The notes beneath the pieces are model-generated. The model had not been told where the DNA came from. It saw only the letters and a program-made list of their open reading frames with translations, and searched no databases. A stretch of DNA of 64,000 bases from assembly GCA_023388315.1 (NCBI GenBank), contig JAEWGM010000033.1:31077-95076 (forward strand), read 5' to 3'. Source of the DNA: Bacteroidota bacterium (GTDB lineage: Bacteria; Bacteroidota; Bacteroidia; Bacteroidales; Dysgonomonadaceae). How positions within the stretch are numbered: the first letter of the stretch is position 1; every line of letters begins with the position of its first letter. Shown in pieces: positions 8,358 to 15,775 of this stretch. The translations under genes were made by a program, and so were the position numbers.

Positions 8358-8753
8358 TTAATATACGTAACACAATACTTCGCCACCCACTTTTTGTTCG
8401 CGGGCTTCTTTATCTGTCATTACTCCATTTGAAGTAGATAATATGGCAATACCCAACCCGTTCAATACGCGGGGTACATCTTTGTAACCTGCATATTTTC
8501 TGAGGCCGGGAGTGGAAATGCGAATTAATTTCTTAATGGCATTCACTTTGTTTACCGGATCGTATTTCAAGGCAATCATAATGGTGCCTTGAGGGCCTTC
8601 GTCTACAAACTTATAATTAAGAATGTACCCTTTTTCAAAGAGAATCTTGGTGATGTCTCTTTTTAAGTTTGATGCGGGTATCTCCACCACACGGTGGTTT
8701 GCCTGAATGGCGTTTCTTAGCCGCGTCAAATAATCTGCTATTGGATCTGTCAT
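8358..8753 (-). CDS. rpsH: 30S ribosomal protein S8
   Basis: 131 residues (E. coli 130). It starts MTDPIADYLTRLRNA and ends with the signature LSTSNGVMTDKEAREQKVGG before the final strand. S8 binds helix 21 of 16S rRNA, and in E. coli it represses its own operon. Its leader (8754-8882) is not typical spacer: it carries a nine-unit heptamer array at 8810-8872. Confidence 0.98.
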   Translation of the reverse strand: MTDPIADYLTRLRNAIQANHRVVEIPASNLKRDITKILFEKGYILNYKFVDEGPQGTIMIALKYDPVNKVNAIKKLIRISTPGLRKYAGYKDVPRVLNGLGIAILSTSNGVMTDKEAREQKVGGEVLCYVY

Positions 8754-8809
8754 TATATAAAATTTTAAATTGATCCCGACTGCCGGGACAATATTTAATA
8801 AAAATTCGT

Positions 8810-8872
8810 GCGGTTAGCTGCTAGCGGTTGGCTGTTGGCTGTTGGCCAAAAGCTAAGGGCCAAAGGCCAAAA
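8810..8872. repeat. Nine-unit period-7 array with orientation switch, rpsN-rpsH gap
   Basis: Nine heptamers follow each other in perfect phase. Units 1-5 are GCGGTTA-, GCTGCTA- and GCTGTTG-like; units 6-9 are GCCAAAA-, GCTAAGG- and GCCAAAG-like. Reverse-complementing the second half turns its consensus into NTTTRGC, matching the NGTTRGC of the first half, so the array is a set of head-to-head copies that can fold. A separate GATCCCGACTGCCGGGAC palindrome-like stretch lies just to its left. Confidence 0.7.
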
Positions 8873-8882
8873 ATCGCCTCTT

Positions 8883-9152
8883 TTACCAGCTTGCTTTTTT
8901 CACCCCGGGTATCAATCCTTTCGATGCCATTTCCCTAAATTGGATGCGCGACAAACCAAATTGGCGCATATATCCTTTGGGGCGTCCGGTTATTTTGCAA
9001 CGGTTGTGCAAGCGTACCGGCGATGCATTTTTAGGAATGCTTTGGAGCGCTTCGTAGTCGCCTTCGGCCAAATATTTTGCTCTTTTTTCGGCGTATTTTG
9101 CAACCATTCTGGCTCTTTTTACCTCGCGGGCTTTCATTGATTCTTTTGCCAT
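8883..9152 (-). CDS. rpsN: 30S ribosomal protein S14, short zinc-free form
   Basis: 89 residues, shorter than the 101 of E. coli S14 and longer than the 61-residue zinc type. The C-terminal core NRCKITGRPKGYMRQFGLSR is conserved. Only one Cys (about residue 52) is present, so no CxxC zinc site exists and this is a C-minus S14. S14 assembles late in the 30S head. It follows rplE by 3 bp. Confidence 0.97.
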   Translation of the reverse strand: MAKESMKAREVKRARMVAKYAEKRAKYLAEGDYEALQSIPKNASPVRLHNRCKITGRPKGYMRQFGLSRIQFREMASKGLIPGVKKASW

Positions 9153-9155
9153 TAT

Positions 9156-9725
9156 CTACTGATTTTTTTGTTCTGTTTTAAACGGTAAACCAAATTCTCT
9201 TAAAAGGGCATATCCTTCTTCGTCGGTTGGTGCTGAGGTTACAAATGTGATGTTCATACCCAGCAAGCGAGAAATATTATCGATATTAATCTCGGGGAAA
9301 ATAATTTGCTCATCAATTCCCAAGGTGTAATTTCCTCTGCCGTCCAGTTTTCCTTCAATTCCTTTGAAGTCGCGAATACGTGGCAATGCCACACGGGTTA
9401 ACCTTTCAAGAAATTCGTACATTTTATCGTGACGCAATGTTACGCGCGCACCAATGGCCATTTTTTTACGCAATTTAAAGTTCGAGATGTCTTTTCTCGA
9501 ATACGTTGCCACTGCTTTTTGGCCGGTAATGGCGGTGAGTTCGTTAATGGCTGTTTCGATGATTTTTTTATCGGCAACGCCAATTCCTAACCCTTGGTTT
9601 ACAACAATTTTCTGCAATCTTGGTGCTTGCATGGTTGATTTGTAACCAAATTCTTTCATCAAAGCAGGAACAATGCGCTCTCTGTATTCTTTTTTTAAGT
9701 TTACTTGGTACGTTGTTTCGCTCAT
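9156..9725 (-). CDS. rplE: 50S ribosomal protein L5
   Basis: 189 residues (E. coli 179). Signature LQKIVVNQGLGIGVADKKIIE and the C-terminal NTYLGIDEQIIFPEI-like segment (NYTLGIDEQIIFPEI) followed by the conserved FVTSAPTDEEGYALLREFG are present. L5 binds 5S rRNA and forms bridge B1b to S13. Its start overlaps the rplX stop by 4 bp (ATGA arrangement), suggesting translational coupling. Confidence 0.98.
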   Translation of the reverse strand: MSETTYQVNLKKEYRERIVPALMKEFGYKSTMQAPRLQKIVVNQGLGIGVADKKIIETAINELTAITGQKAVATYSRKDISNFKLRKKMAIGARVTLRHDKMYEFLERLTRVALPRIRDFKGIEGKLDGRGNYTLGIDEQIIFPEINIDNISRLLGMNITFVTSAPTDEEGYALLREFGLPFKTEQKNQ

Positions 9726-10042
9726 TTGATTTCCTCCCCTGATTTTTTCGCGTAGCGCGTCATTTTACCTTTGCTGTTTTCTTTTCTGCCAATGCGCGTT
9801 GGTTTTCCTGTTTTGGGATCAACCAAATTCAGGTTTGAGATATGAATGGACGCTTCTTTTTTCTCGATGCCTCCATTTGGGTTTTGCGCACTGGGTTTTG
9901 CATGTTTGGATACGATATTTACGCCTTCCACCACGGCGCGGTTCTTGCTTACCAATACTTCAAGAACACGGCCCGTTTTTCCTTTGTCTTCGCCGGAATT
10001 CACGTAAACCATATCTCCTTTTCTAATATGTAATTTTGTCAT
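9722..10042 (-). CDS. rplX: 50S ribosomal protein L24
   Basis: 106 residues (E. coli 104). The KOW motif near the N-terminus (KGDMVYVNSGEDKGKTGRVLEV, about 9-30) is clear, followed by GVNIVSKHAKP. L24 initiates 50S assembly at the 5' end of 23S rRNA. It overlaps rplE by 4 bp and follows rplN by 21 bp. Confidence 0.98.
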   Translation of the reverse strand: MTKLHIRKGDMVYVNSGEDKGKTGRVLEVLVSKNRAVVEGVNIVSKHAKPSAQNPNGGIEKKEASIHISNLNLVDPKTGKPTRIGRKENSKGKMTRYAKKSGEEIK

Positions 10043-10063
10043 TACCTGTGATTGTTTAATAGA

Positions 10064-10429
10064 TTAAAGAACTTCAGGAGCCAATGAAACAATTTTCATA
10101 TTTGTGGTACGAAGCTCGCGCGCTACGGGCCCAAAAATACGGCTTCCTCTCAACTCGCCGGCATTGTTCAAAAGAACGCAGGCGTTATCGTCGAAACGGA
10201 TGTATGAGCCATCGGCACGTCTTATTTCTTTTTTCGTACGAACAATAATTGCTCTTGTTACTGCACCTTTTTTAATATCGCTAGAAGGGATTACGCTTTT
10301 TACAGTCACAACAATAATATCCCCAACCGAGGCGTAACGTCTTCTTGTACCACCTAACACGCGAATGCAAAGTACTTCTTTGGCGCCGCTGTTATCGGTA
10401 ACTTTTAATCTTGATTCTTGTTGTATCAT
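10064..10429 (-). CDS. rplN: 50S ribosomal protein L14
   Basis: 121 residues (E. coli 123). It begins MIQQESRLKVTDNSGAKEVLCIRVLGG and contains the RADGSYIRFDDNACVLLN signature. L14 forms bridge B5/B8 and is the docking site of the silencing factor RsfS. It follows rpsQ by a single base. Confidence 0.98.
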   Translation of the reverse strand: MIQQESRLKVTDNSGAKEVLCIRVLGGTRRRYASVGDIIVVTVKSVIPSSDIKKGAVTRAIIVRTKKEIRRADGSYIRFDDNACVLLNNAGELRGSRIFGPVARELRTTNMKIVSLAPEVL

Positions 10430-10430
10430 C

Positions 10431-10688
10431 TTACTTAGCCCTTTCTATTACTTCAACCACTCTCCATCTCTTTGTTTTGCTCAAAGGACGGGTTTCCATT
10501 ATACGCACTGTATCGCCAATGTTACAGTCGTTTTTCTCATCATGGGCGTGAAATTTTCTCGTTTTATTAACGAATTTCCCATATATAGGGTGTTTCTCTT
10601 TCCATTTTACAGCAACGGTAACGGATTTTTCCATTTTGTTACTGAAAACGACCCCGATTCTTTCTTTTCTTAAATTTCTCGTTTCCAT
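10431..10688 (-). CDS. rpsQ: 30S ribosomal protein S17
   Basis: 85 residues (E. coli 84). OB-fold protein with the signature strands IGVVFSNKMEKSVTVAV and the GDTVRIMETRPLSKTKRWRV motif near the C-terminus. It is a primary 16S rRNA binder. It follows rpmC by 8 bp in the usual rplP-rpmC-rpsQ order. Confidence 0.97.
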   Translation of the reverse strand: METRNLRKERIGVVFSNKMEKSVTVAVKWKEKHPIYGKFVNKTRKFHAHDEKNDCNIGDTVRIMETRPLSKTKRWRVVEVIERAK

Positions 10689-10696
10689 TTATTTGT

Positions 10697-10897
10697 TTAA
10701 TCTTTTTTCAGTTCTCTGGCGCGCAACTCTGTTTTAATGCGTGCAATGTTTCTGCGTTTTTCCCTTATTGAACCCGAGTCGTCGAGCGGCGTAATGGTGT
10801 GGTTGATTTCTAATTGGTTCAACTCCACTTTTTCTGCCTCTAATCTCTCTTGCAGGTCTTTATCGGATAATTCTTTTAATTCTTCTGTTTTTTTCAT
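10697..10897 (-). CDS. rpmC: 50S ribosomal protein L29
   Basis: 66 residues (E. coli 63). It is a two-helix protein with the typical ELKELSDKDLQERLEAEKVEL first helix and IREKRRNIARIKTELRARE second helix. L29 sits beside L23 at the tunnel exit, where SRP and trigger factor dock. The gene follows rplP by 6 bp. Confidence 0.96.
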   Translation of the reverse strand: MKKTEELKELSDKDLQERLEAEKVELNQLEINHTITPLDDSGSIREKRRNIARIKTELRARELKKD

Positions 10898-10903
10898 TTT
10901 GCT

Positions 10904-11335
10904 TTACGATTTTTTGGCGTAATCATAATCTCTTCTTACTACAAATTTTGTGGTAACAGGCAATTTTTGAGCTGCTAAACGCAAAGCTTCTTTTGCGACG
11001 TCGAAAGATACGCCTTCAATTTCAAAAAGAATTCTTCCGGGGGTAACAGGGCTAACGAATCCTTCGGGATTACCTTTACCTTTACCCATACGCACCTCTG
11101 CGGGTTTTTTCGTGATCGGCTTATCGGGGAAAATACGTACCCAAACTTGGCCTTGGCGTTGCATGTAACGAGTTACGGCAACACGGGCAGCTTCAATTTG
11201 GTTGCCGGTAATCCATTTAGACTCCAACGATTTTATCCCAAAAGAACCGAATGCCAACTCATTGCCACGTCCGGCGTTACCCTTCATGCGGCCTTTCTGT
11301 TGTCTTCTGTATCTTGTTTTCTTTGGTTGTAACAT
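10904..11335 (-). CDS. rplP: 50S ribosomal protein L16
   Basis: 143 residues (E. coli 136). It starts MLQPKKTRYRRQQKGRMKG and has the conserved VWVRIFPDKPITKKPAEVRMGKGKG loop that reaches the A-site tRNA region. This includes the Arg hydroxylated in E. coli L16 (RMGKGKG context). It follows rpsC by 6 bp. Confidence 0.98.
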   Translation of the reverse strand: MLQPKKTRYRRQQKGRMKGNAGRGNELAFGSFGIKSLESKWITGNQIEAARVAVTRYMQRQGQVWVRIFPDKPITKKPAEVRMGKGKGNPEGFVSPVTPGRILFEIEGVSFDVAKEALRLAAQKLPVTTKFVVRRDYDYAKKS

Positions 11336-11341
11336 ATCTTC

Positions 11342-12085
11342 TTAAGCGTTTTTATTGTTATTAGCTCTTCTGTTTCTTCTGCCTCTGCCACCATCGCCAC
11401 GGCCGCGGCCGCCTCCATGGTTGTCTTTTTGGGTTGCAAACGAAGGTGCAAGGTCTTTCTTGCCATACACTTCGCCGCGGCAGATCCACACTTTAATACC
11501 GATGATTCCTACTTTTGTCAACGCTTCGGCGTGGGCATAATCTATATCGGCGCGGAAAGTATGCAAAGGAGTTCTTCCTTCTTTATACATTTCTGAGCGG
11601 GCCATTTCGGCTCCGTTCAAGCGTCCCGATACTTGAATTTTAATGCCTTCGGCACCCATTCTCATAGTGGAAGCAATGGCCATTTTCACGGCGCGGCGAT
11701 ATGCAATTTTTCCTTCTACTTGGCGAGCCACGTTGTTGGCCACGATGATGGCGTCTAACTCGGGCTTTTTAATTTCGAAGATATTGATTTGCACATCTTT
11801 ATCGGTAATTTTCTTTAATTCTTCTTTCAGTTTATCCACCTCTTGTCCGCCTTTTCCAATGATAATTCCCGGGCGAGCGGTACAAATTGTGATGGTAACC
11901 AGTTTCAACGTTCTCTCAATAATAATGCGAGATACACTTGCTTTGGCAAGACGGGCATTCAAATATTTGCGAATTTTGCTATCTTCGAGCAGCGTTTCGC
12001 CATAATTGTTTCCGCCGTACCAGTTAGAGTCCCATCCTTTGATGATTCCCAAACGATTTGCTATCGGATTTACTTTTTGTCCCAT
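11342..12085 (-). CDS. rpsC: 30S ribosomal protein S3
   Basis: 247 residues (E. coli 233). It has an N-terminal KH domain with the GxxG-type loop IIGKGGQEVDKLKEEL (about 73-88) and a C-terminal S3 domain (KIQVSGRLNGAEMARSEMYKEGR). The final 25 residues are Gly/Arg/Asn-rich, including a GGGRGRGDGGRGRRNRR run, which accounts for the extra length. S3 forms the mRNA entry channel and helicase with S4 and S5. Confidence 0.98.
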   Translation of the reverse strand: MGQKVNPIANRLGIIKGWDSNWYGGNNYGETLLEDSKIRKYLNARLAKASVSRIIIERTLKLVTITICTARPGIIIGKGGQEVDKLKEELKKITDKDVQINIFEIKKPELDAIIVANNVARQVEGKIAYRRAVKMAIASTMRMGAEGIKIQVSGRLNGAEMARSEMYKEGRTPLHTFRADIDYAHAEALTKVGIIGIKVWICRGEVYGKKDLAPSFATQKDNHGGGRGRGDGGRGRRNRRANNNKNA

Positions 12086-12093
12086 CTTACGTA

Positions 12094-12501
12094 TTAATTT
12101 TGTTCTTCTTTATTATATGTATCTACAACAATGGTAACGTGGTTTGAACGTTTGCGAATTCTGTATCCGCGACCTTGTGGGGCGGGACGCAGTCTTTTTA
12201 ACATTGAACCTCCGTCAACGGAAATTGTCTTGATATATAATTCGCCACTGTCTGCTTTGCGCTCGTTTTTTTGTTCCCAGTTTGAGATGGCAGAGAGCAA
12301 CAATTTCTCAATTCTTGCCGATGCCTCTTTATTAGAAAACTTGAGAACACCCAATGCTTTAAACACTTCCATACCGCGCACCATATCTGCAACATAGCGC
12401 ATTTTGCGGGGCGAGGTGGGCGCGTTTTTCAACACGGCCAAAGCAACATCTTTGCGGCTTTCTTTTCTTCGTTCGGCTGATATTCTTTTTCTAGCACTCA
12501 T
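12094..12501 (-). CDS. rplV: 50S ribosomal protein L22
   Basis: 135 residues against 110 in E. coli. The core starts at about residue 18 (KDVALAVLKNAPTSPRKMRYVADMVRG). The extra length is a basic N-terminal segment (MSARKRISAERRKESR) and a longer C-terminus. The beta-hairpin loop LKRLRPAPQGRGYRIRKRSN, which lines the peptide tunnel and is the site of macrolide-resistance mutations, is intact. Confidence 0.97.
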   Translation of the reverse strand: MSARKRISAERRKESRKDVALAVLKNAPTSPRKMRYVADMVRGMEVFKALGVLKFSNKEASARIEKLLLSAISNWEQKNERKADSGELYIKTISVDGGSMLKRLRPAPQGRGYRIRKRSNHVTIVVDTYNKEEQN

Positions 12502-12539
12502 GTTATTTTCTTTCTTTATTTATTGGTTAGTGCCTGATT

Positions 12540-12809
12540 TTATCTTTTCTTATTACCGGAGTGTCCACGGAACGTGCGTGTTACAGCAAATTCACCCAGT
12601 TTGTGTCCAACCATGTTTTCAGTTATATACACGGGAATGAATTTGTTTCCGTTATGCACAGCAATGGTGTGTCCAACAAAATCAGGAGAGATCATAGAAG
12701 CGCGCGCCCATGTTTTCACCACGGTTTTTTTACCGCTTTCGTTCATGGCGTTCACTTTTTTCTCTAATTTTAAATTGATATACGGACCTTTTTTTAATGA
12801 TCTGCTCAT
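12540..12809 (-). CDS. rpsS: 30S ribosomal protein S19
   Basis: 89 residues (E. coli 92). It begins MSRSLKKGPYINLKLEKKV and carries the signature VGHTIAVHNGNKFIPVYITENMVGHKLGEF. S19 sits in the 30S head with S13 and contacts the A-site finger. It is separated from rplV by 38 bp and from rplB by 24 bp. Confidence 0.98.
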   Translation of the reverse strand: MSRSLKKGPYINLKLEKKVNAMNESGKKTVVKTWARASMISPDFVGHTIAVHNGNKFIPVYITENMVGHKLGEFAVTRTFRGHSGNKKR

Positions 12810-12833
12810 AGTTGTTTCTTAAATTAAATCAGA

Positions 12834-13661
<828 letters not shown>

Positions 13662-13667
13662 TTGTTT

Positions 13668-13961
13668 TTAAATATTGCTAAATAAATCGATTGATTCACC
13701 TTGTTTCAAGGTGACAATTGCTTTTTTATACGATGGCGTACGTCCGGTAACCATACCCGATTTTGTGTAGCGGCTTCTCAGCTTGCCATCATATTTCATT
13801 GTGTTCACTCTTTCAACGTTTACGTTGTAAAGCGCTTCAACTGCATTTTTAATTTCAACTTTGTTGGCAGTGGGAAGAACAATGAAACCGTAACGGTTTT
13901 CAAACTTATCCGTCATTTCGGTTTGCTTCTCTGTGAATATTGGTTTAATAATTACTCCCAT
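13668..13961 (-). CDS. rplW: 50S ribosomal protein L23
   Basis: 97 residues (E. coli 100). It starts MGVIIKPIFTEKQTEMTDK and contains the conserved KVEIKNAVEALYNVNVERVNTM. L23 is the main docking point for trigger factor and SRP at the tunnel exit. It follows rplD by 14 bp and precedes rplB by 6 bp. Confidence 0.97.
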   Translation of the reverse strand: MGVIIKPIFTEKQTEMTDKFENRYGFIVLPTANKVEIKNAVEALYNVNVERVNTMKYDGKLRSRYTKSGMVTGRTPSYKKAIVTLKQGESIDLFSNI

Positions 13962-13975
13962 TCTTGTTTTCCTCC

Positions 13976-14605
13976 TTATGCTTTAAATAAGTTATCGATT
14001 GCAGCCACAGCAGACTCCGTAAGCACAAGGCTTGCGCAATCCATAATTCTGTATGTGTTTATATCTGAAGCAGTTACAATATTAACTTTTTCCAAATTTC
14101 GAGCCGACAAATATACGTTTTTATTTTGACCCGGCAAAACTAAAAGTAGCTTTTTATCAGCAAGTTGTAAGTTTTTTGCAAGCTCCACAAAGTTCTTGGT
14201 TTTGGGTTCGTCGAACTCAAAATCTTCTACCACCACAATGGCATTGTTTTTCGCTTTTAACGAAAGAGCCGATTTACGAGCCAATGCTTTCTCTTTCTTG
14301 TTAAGCTTAAAGCCATAATAGCGTGGTTGTGGGCCAAAAACACGGCCTCCACCCACCAACAGGGGCGATTTGATATCGCCACGACGAGCGCCGCCACTTC
14401 CTTTCTGACGAATGAGTTTGCGCGTGCTTCCGGCAATCTCGTTTCTCTCTTTCGATTTGTGAGTGCCTTGACGACGGTTAGCCCTGTATTGTTTTACATC
14501 TAACCAAATAACATGATTGTTAGGTTCAATTCCAAAAATGGAATCATTGAGTGTCACCTTTTTATCTGTTACTTCTCCTTTGATGTTGTATATGCTTAAT
14601 TCCAT
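13976..14605 (-). CDS. rplD: 50S ribosomal protein L4
   Basis: 209 residues (E. coli 201). It contains the long tunnel-lining loop (RANRRQGTHKSKERNEIAGSTRK, then KGSGGARRGDIKSPLLVGGG, about 44-98) and the C-terminal Rossmann-like domain. In E. coli L4 also represses its operon through leader attenuation and RNase E binding; no comparable leader can be recognised here. It follows rplC by one base. Confidence 0.98.
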   Translation of the reverse strand: MELSIYNIKGEVTDKKVTLNDSIFGIEPNNHVIWLDVKQYRANRRQGTHKSKERNEIAGSTRKLIRQKGSGGARRGDIKSPLLVGGGRVFGPQPRYYGFKLNKKEKALARKSALSLKAKNNAIVVVEDFEFDEPKTKNFVELAKNLQLADKKLLLVLPGQNKNVYLSARNLEKVNIVTASDINTYRIMDCASLVLTESAVAAIDNLFKA

Positions 14606-14606
14606 T

Positions 14607-15224
14607 TTATTTTTCTATTGTTACAATTGAACCTTTACTTCCGGGAATGGAACCTTTTACCAACAAAAGGTTGTGTTCCGGTATAACTTTAATTACCTGT
14701 AGGTTTTGAACGGTTACACGTTCGTTACCCATTTGTCCTCCCATGCGAGTTCCTTTGAATACTTTGGCGGGATAAGATGCGGCGCCAATTGAACCCGGCG
14801 AGCGCATGCGATTGTGCTGTCCGTGTGTGGCTTGTCCTACTCCTCCAAATCCGTGGCGTTTTACAACACCTTGAAAACCTTTTCCTTTTGATGTGCCCGC
14901 TACGTCAACGTAAACGGCATCGGTGAAAAGGTCAACAGTGATTTCGGAGCCTAATTTGTAGTCGTCTCCAAATCCTTTGAACTCGGCCAAGTGTCTCTTG
15001 GGGCTTACTCCGGCTTTTTTGAAATGGCCTTTTTCGGCATTGGGTGTGTGTTTGTCTTTTTTATCGACAAAACCCAGCTGAACGGCGTCATAACCATCGT
15101 TTTCAACGGTTTTTACCTGAGTAACCACGCAAGGACCTACTTCGATAACAGTGCATGGAATGTTTTTTCCCTCGGCACTGAAAACGGATGTCATTCCGAT
15201 TTTTTTTCCAATTAATCCTGGCAT
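14607..15224 (-). CDS. rplC: 50S ribosomal protein L3
   Basis: 205 residues (E. coli 209). It starts MPGLIGKKIGMTSVFS and contains the tryptophan-finger/PTC extension region KGKGFQGVVKRHGFGG-GQATHGQHNRMRSPGSIG. The Gln methylated by PrmB in E. coli lies in this GQATHG context and is present. The gene is separated from rpsJ by 132 bp that hold a large inverted repeat. Confidence 0.98.
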   Translation of the reverse strand: MPGLIGKKIGMTSVFSAEGKNIPCTVIEVGPCVVTQVKTVENDGYDAVQLGFVDKKDKHTPNAEKGHFKKAGVSPKRHLAEFKGFGDDYKLGSEITVDLFTDAVYVDVAGTSKGKGFQGVVKRHGFGGVGQATHGQHNRMRSPGSIGAASYPAKVFKGTRMGGQMGNERVTVQNLQVIKVIPEHNLLLVKGSIPGSKGSIVTIEK

Positions 15225-15244
15225 TTCTCTGTTGTTTAAGTCAT

Positions 15245-15353
15245 AACCCCTAAATCCCCTAAAGGGGACTTGATGAGAGGCTATGAATGATTATATACTT
15301 ATTTTCTAAAATTGAGACTATCCCAAAGTCCCCTTTAGGGGGATTTAGGGGTT
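15245..15353. repeat. 27-bp inverted repeat with palindromic arms between rpsJ and rplC
   Basis: The left arm is at 15245-15270 and the right arm at 15327-15353. They are reverse complements except for one extra base in a C run of the right arm. Each arm also contains the self-complementary core CCCCTTTAGGGG or its equivalent, so each can fold alone or with the other. About 56 bp of A+T-rich DNA separates them. It sits inside a transcribed operon. Confidence 0.75.
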
Positions 15354-15356
15354 GTC

Positions 15357-15662
15357 TTACACTTTAATTTCTACTTCAACTCCGCTGGGAAGTTCCAATT
15401 TCATCAACGCGTCAACGGTTTTAGCGGTAGAGCTGTAAATGTCGATCAGGCGTTTGAATGATGAAAGTTCGAACTGCTCGCGTGATTTTTTGTTCACGAA
15501 CGTAGAGCGGTTTACGGTAAATATGCGTTTGTGTGTTGGTAACGGAATTGGCCCGCTTACAACCGCGCCCGTAGCTTTTACGGTTTTTACGATTTTTTCG
15601 GCTGATTTGTCAACCAAGCTGTAATCGTATGATTTCAGTTTAATTCTGATTTTTTGGCTCAT
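15357..15662 (-). CDS. rpsJ: 30S ribosomal protein S10
   Basis: 101 residues (E. coli 103). It contains the signature GAVVSGPIPLPTHKRIFTVNRS, the loop that in E. coli S10 binds NusB/NusG and tRNA. As NusE, S10 also takes part in transcription antitermination. In many bacteria tuf precedes it; here fusA does, after a 113-bp gap with 10-bp repeats. Confidence 0.98.
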   Translation of the reverse strand: MSQKIRIKLKSYDYSLVDKSAEKIVKTVKATGAVVSGPIPLPTHKRIFTVNRSTFVNKKSREQFELSSFKRLIDIYSSTAKTVDALMKLELPSGVEVEIKV

Positions 15663-15680
15663 ATCTTATTATTGTGAATG

Positions 15681-15770
15681 AGATTGGTTGAGATTGGTTG
15701 AGATTGATAAGTGCAGCCTTAAATCATTCAAGGCCGCCCTTCTTCAATCTTCTTCCATCTTTTTCAATCA
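15681..15770. repeat. Three plus three 10-bp words in inverted orientation, rpsJ-fusA gap
   Basis: Left half: AGATTGGTTG twice and a third diverged copy, exactly 10 bp apart (15681, 15691, 15701). Right half: TCTTCAATCT, TCTTCCATCT and a third copy, again 10 bp apart (15741, 15751, 15761). The reverse complement of the right word is AGATTGAAGA, sharing the AGATTG core with the left. The layout resembles the heptamer arrays but with period 10. Confidence 0.6.
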
Positions 15771-15775
15771 TATTG

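Noticed and set aside
15225..15356. S10-leader-like regulatory RNA
   Set aside because: The structure lies downstream of rpsJ, not upstream, and consists of near-perfect repeats rather than the known leader.
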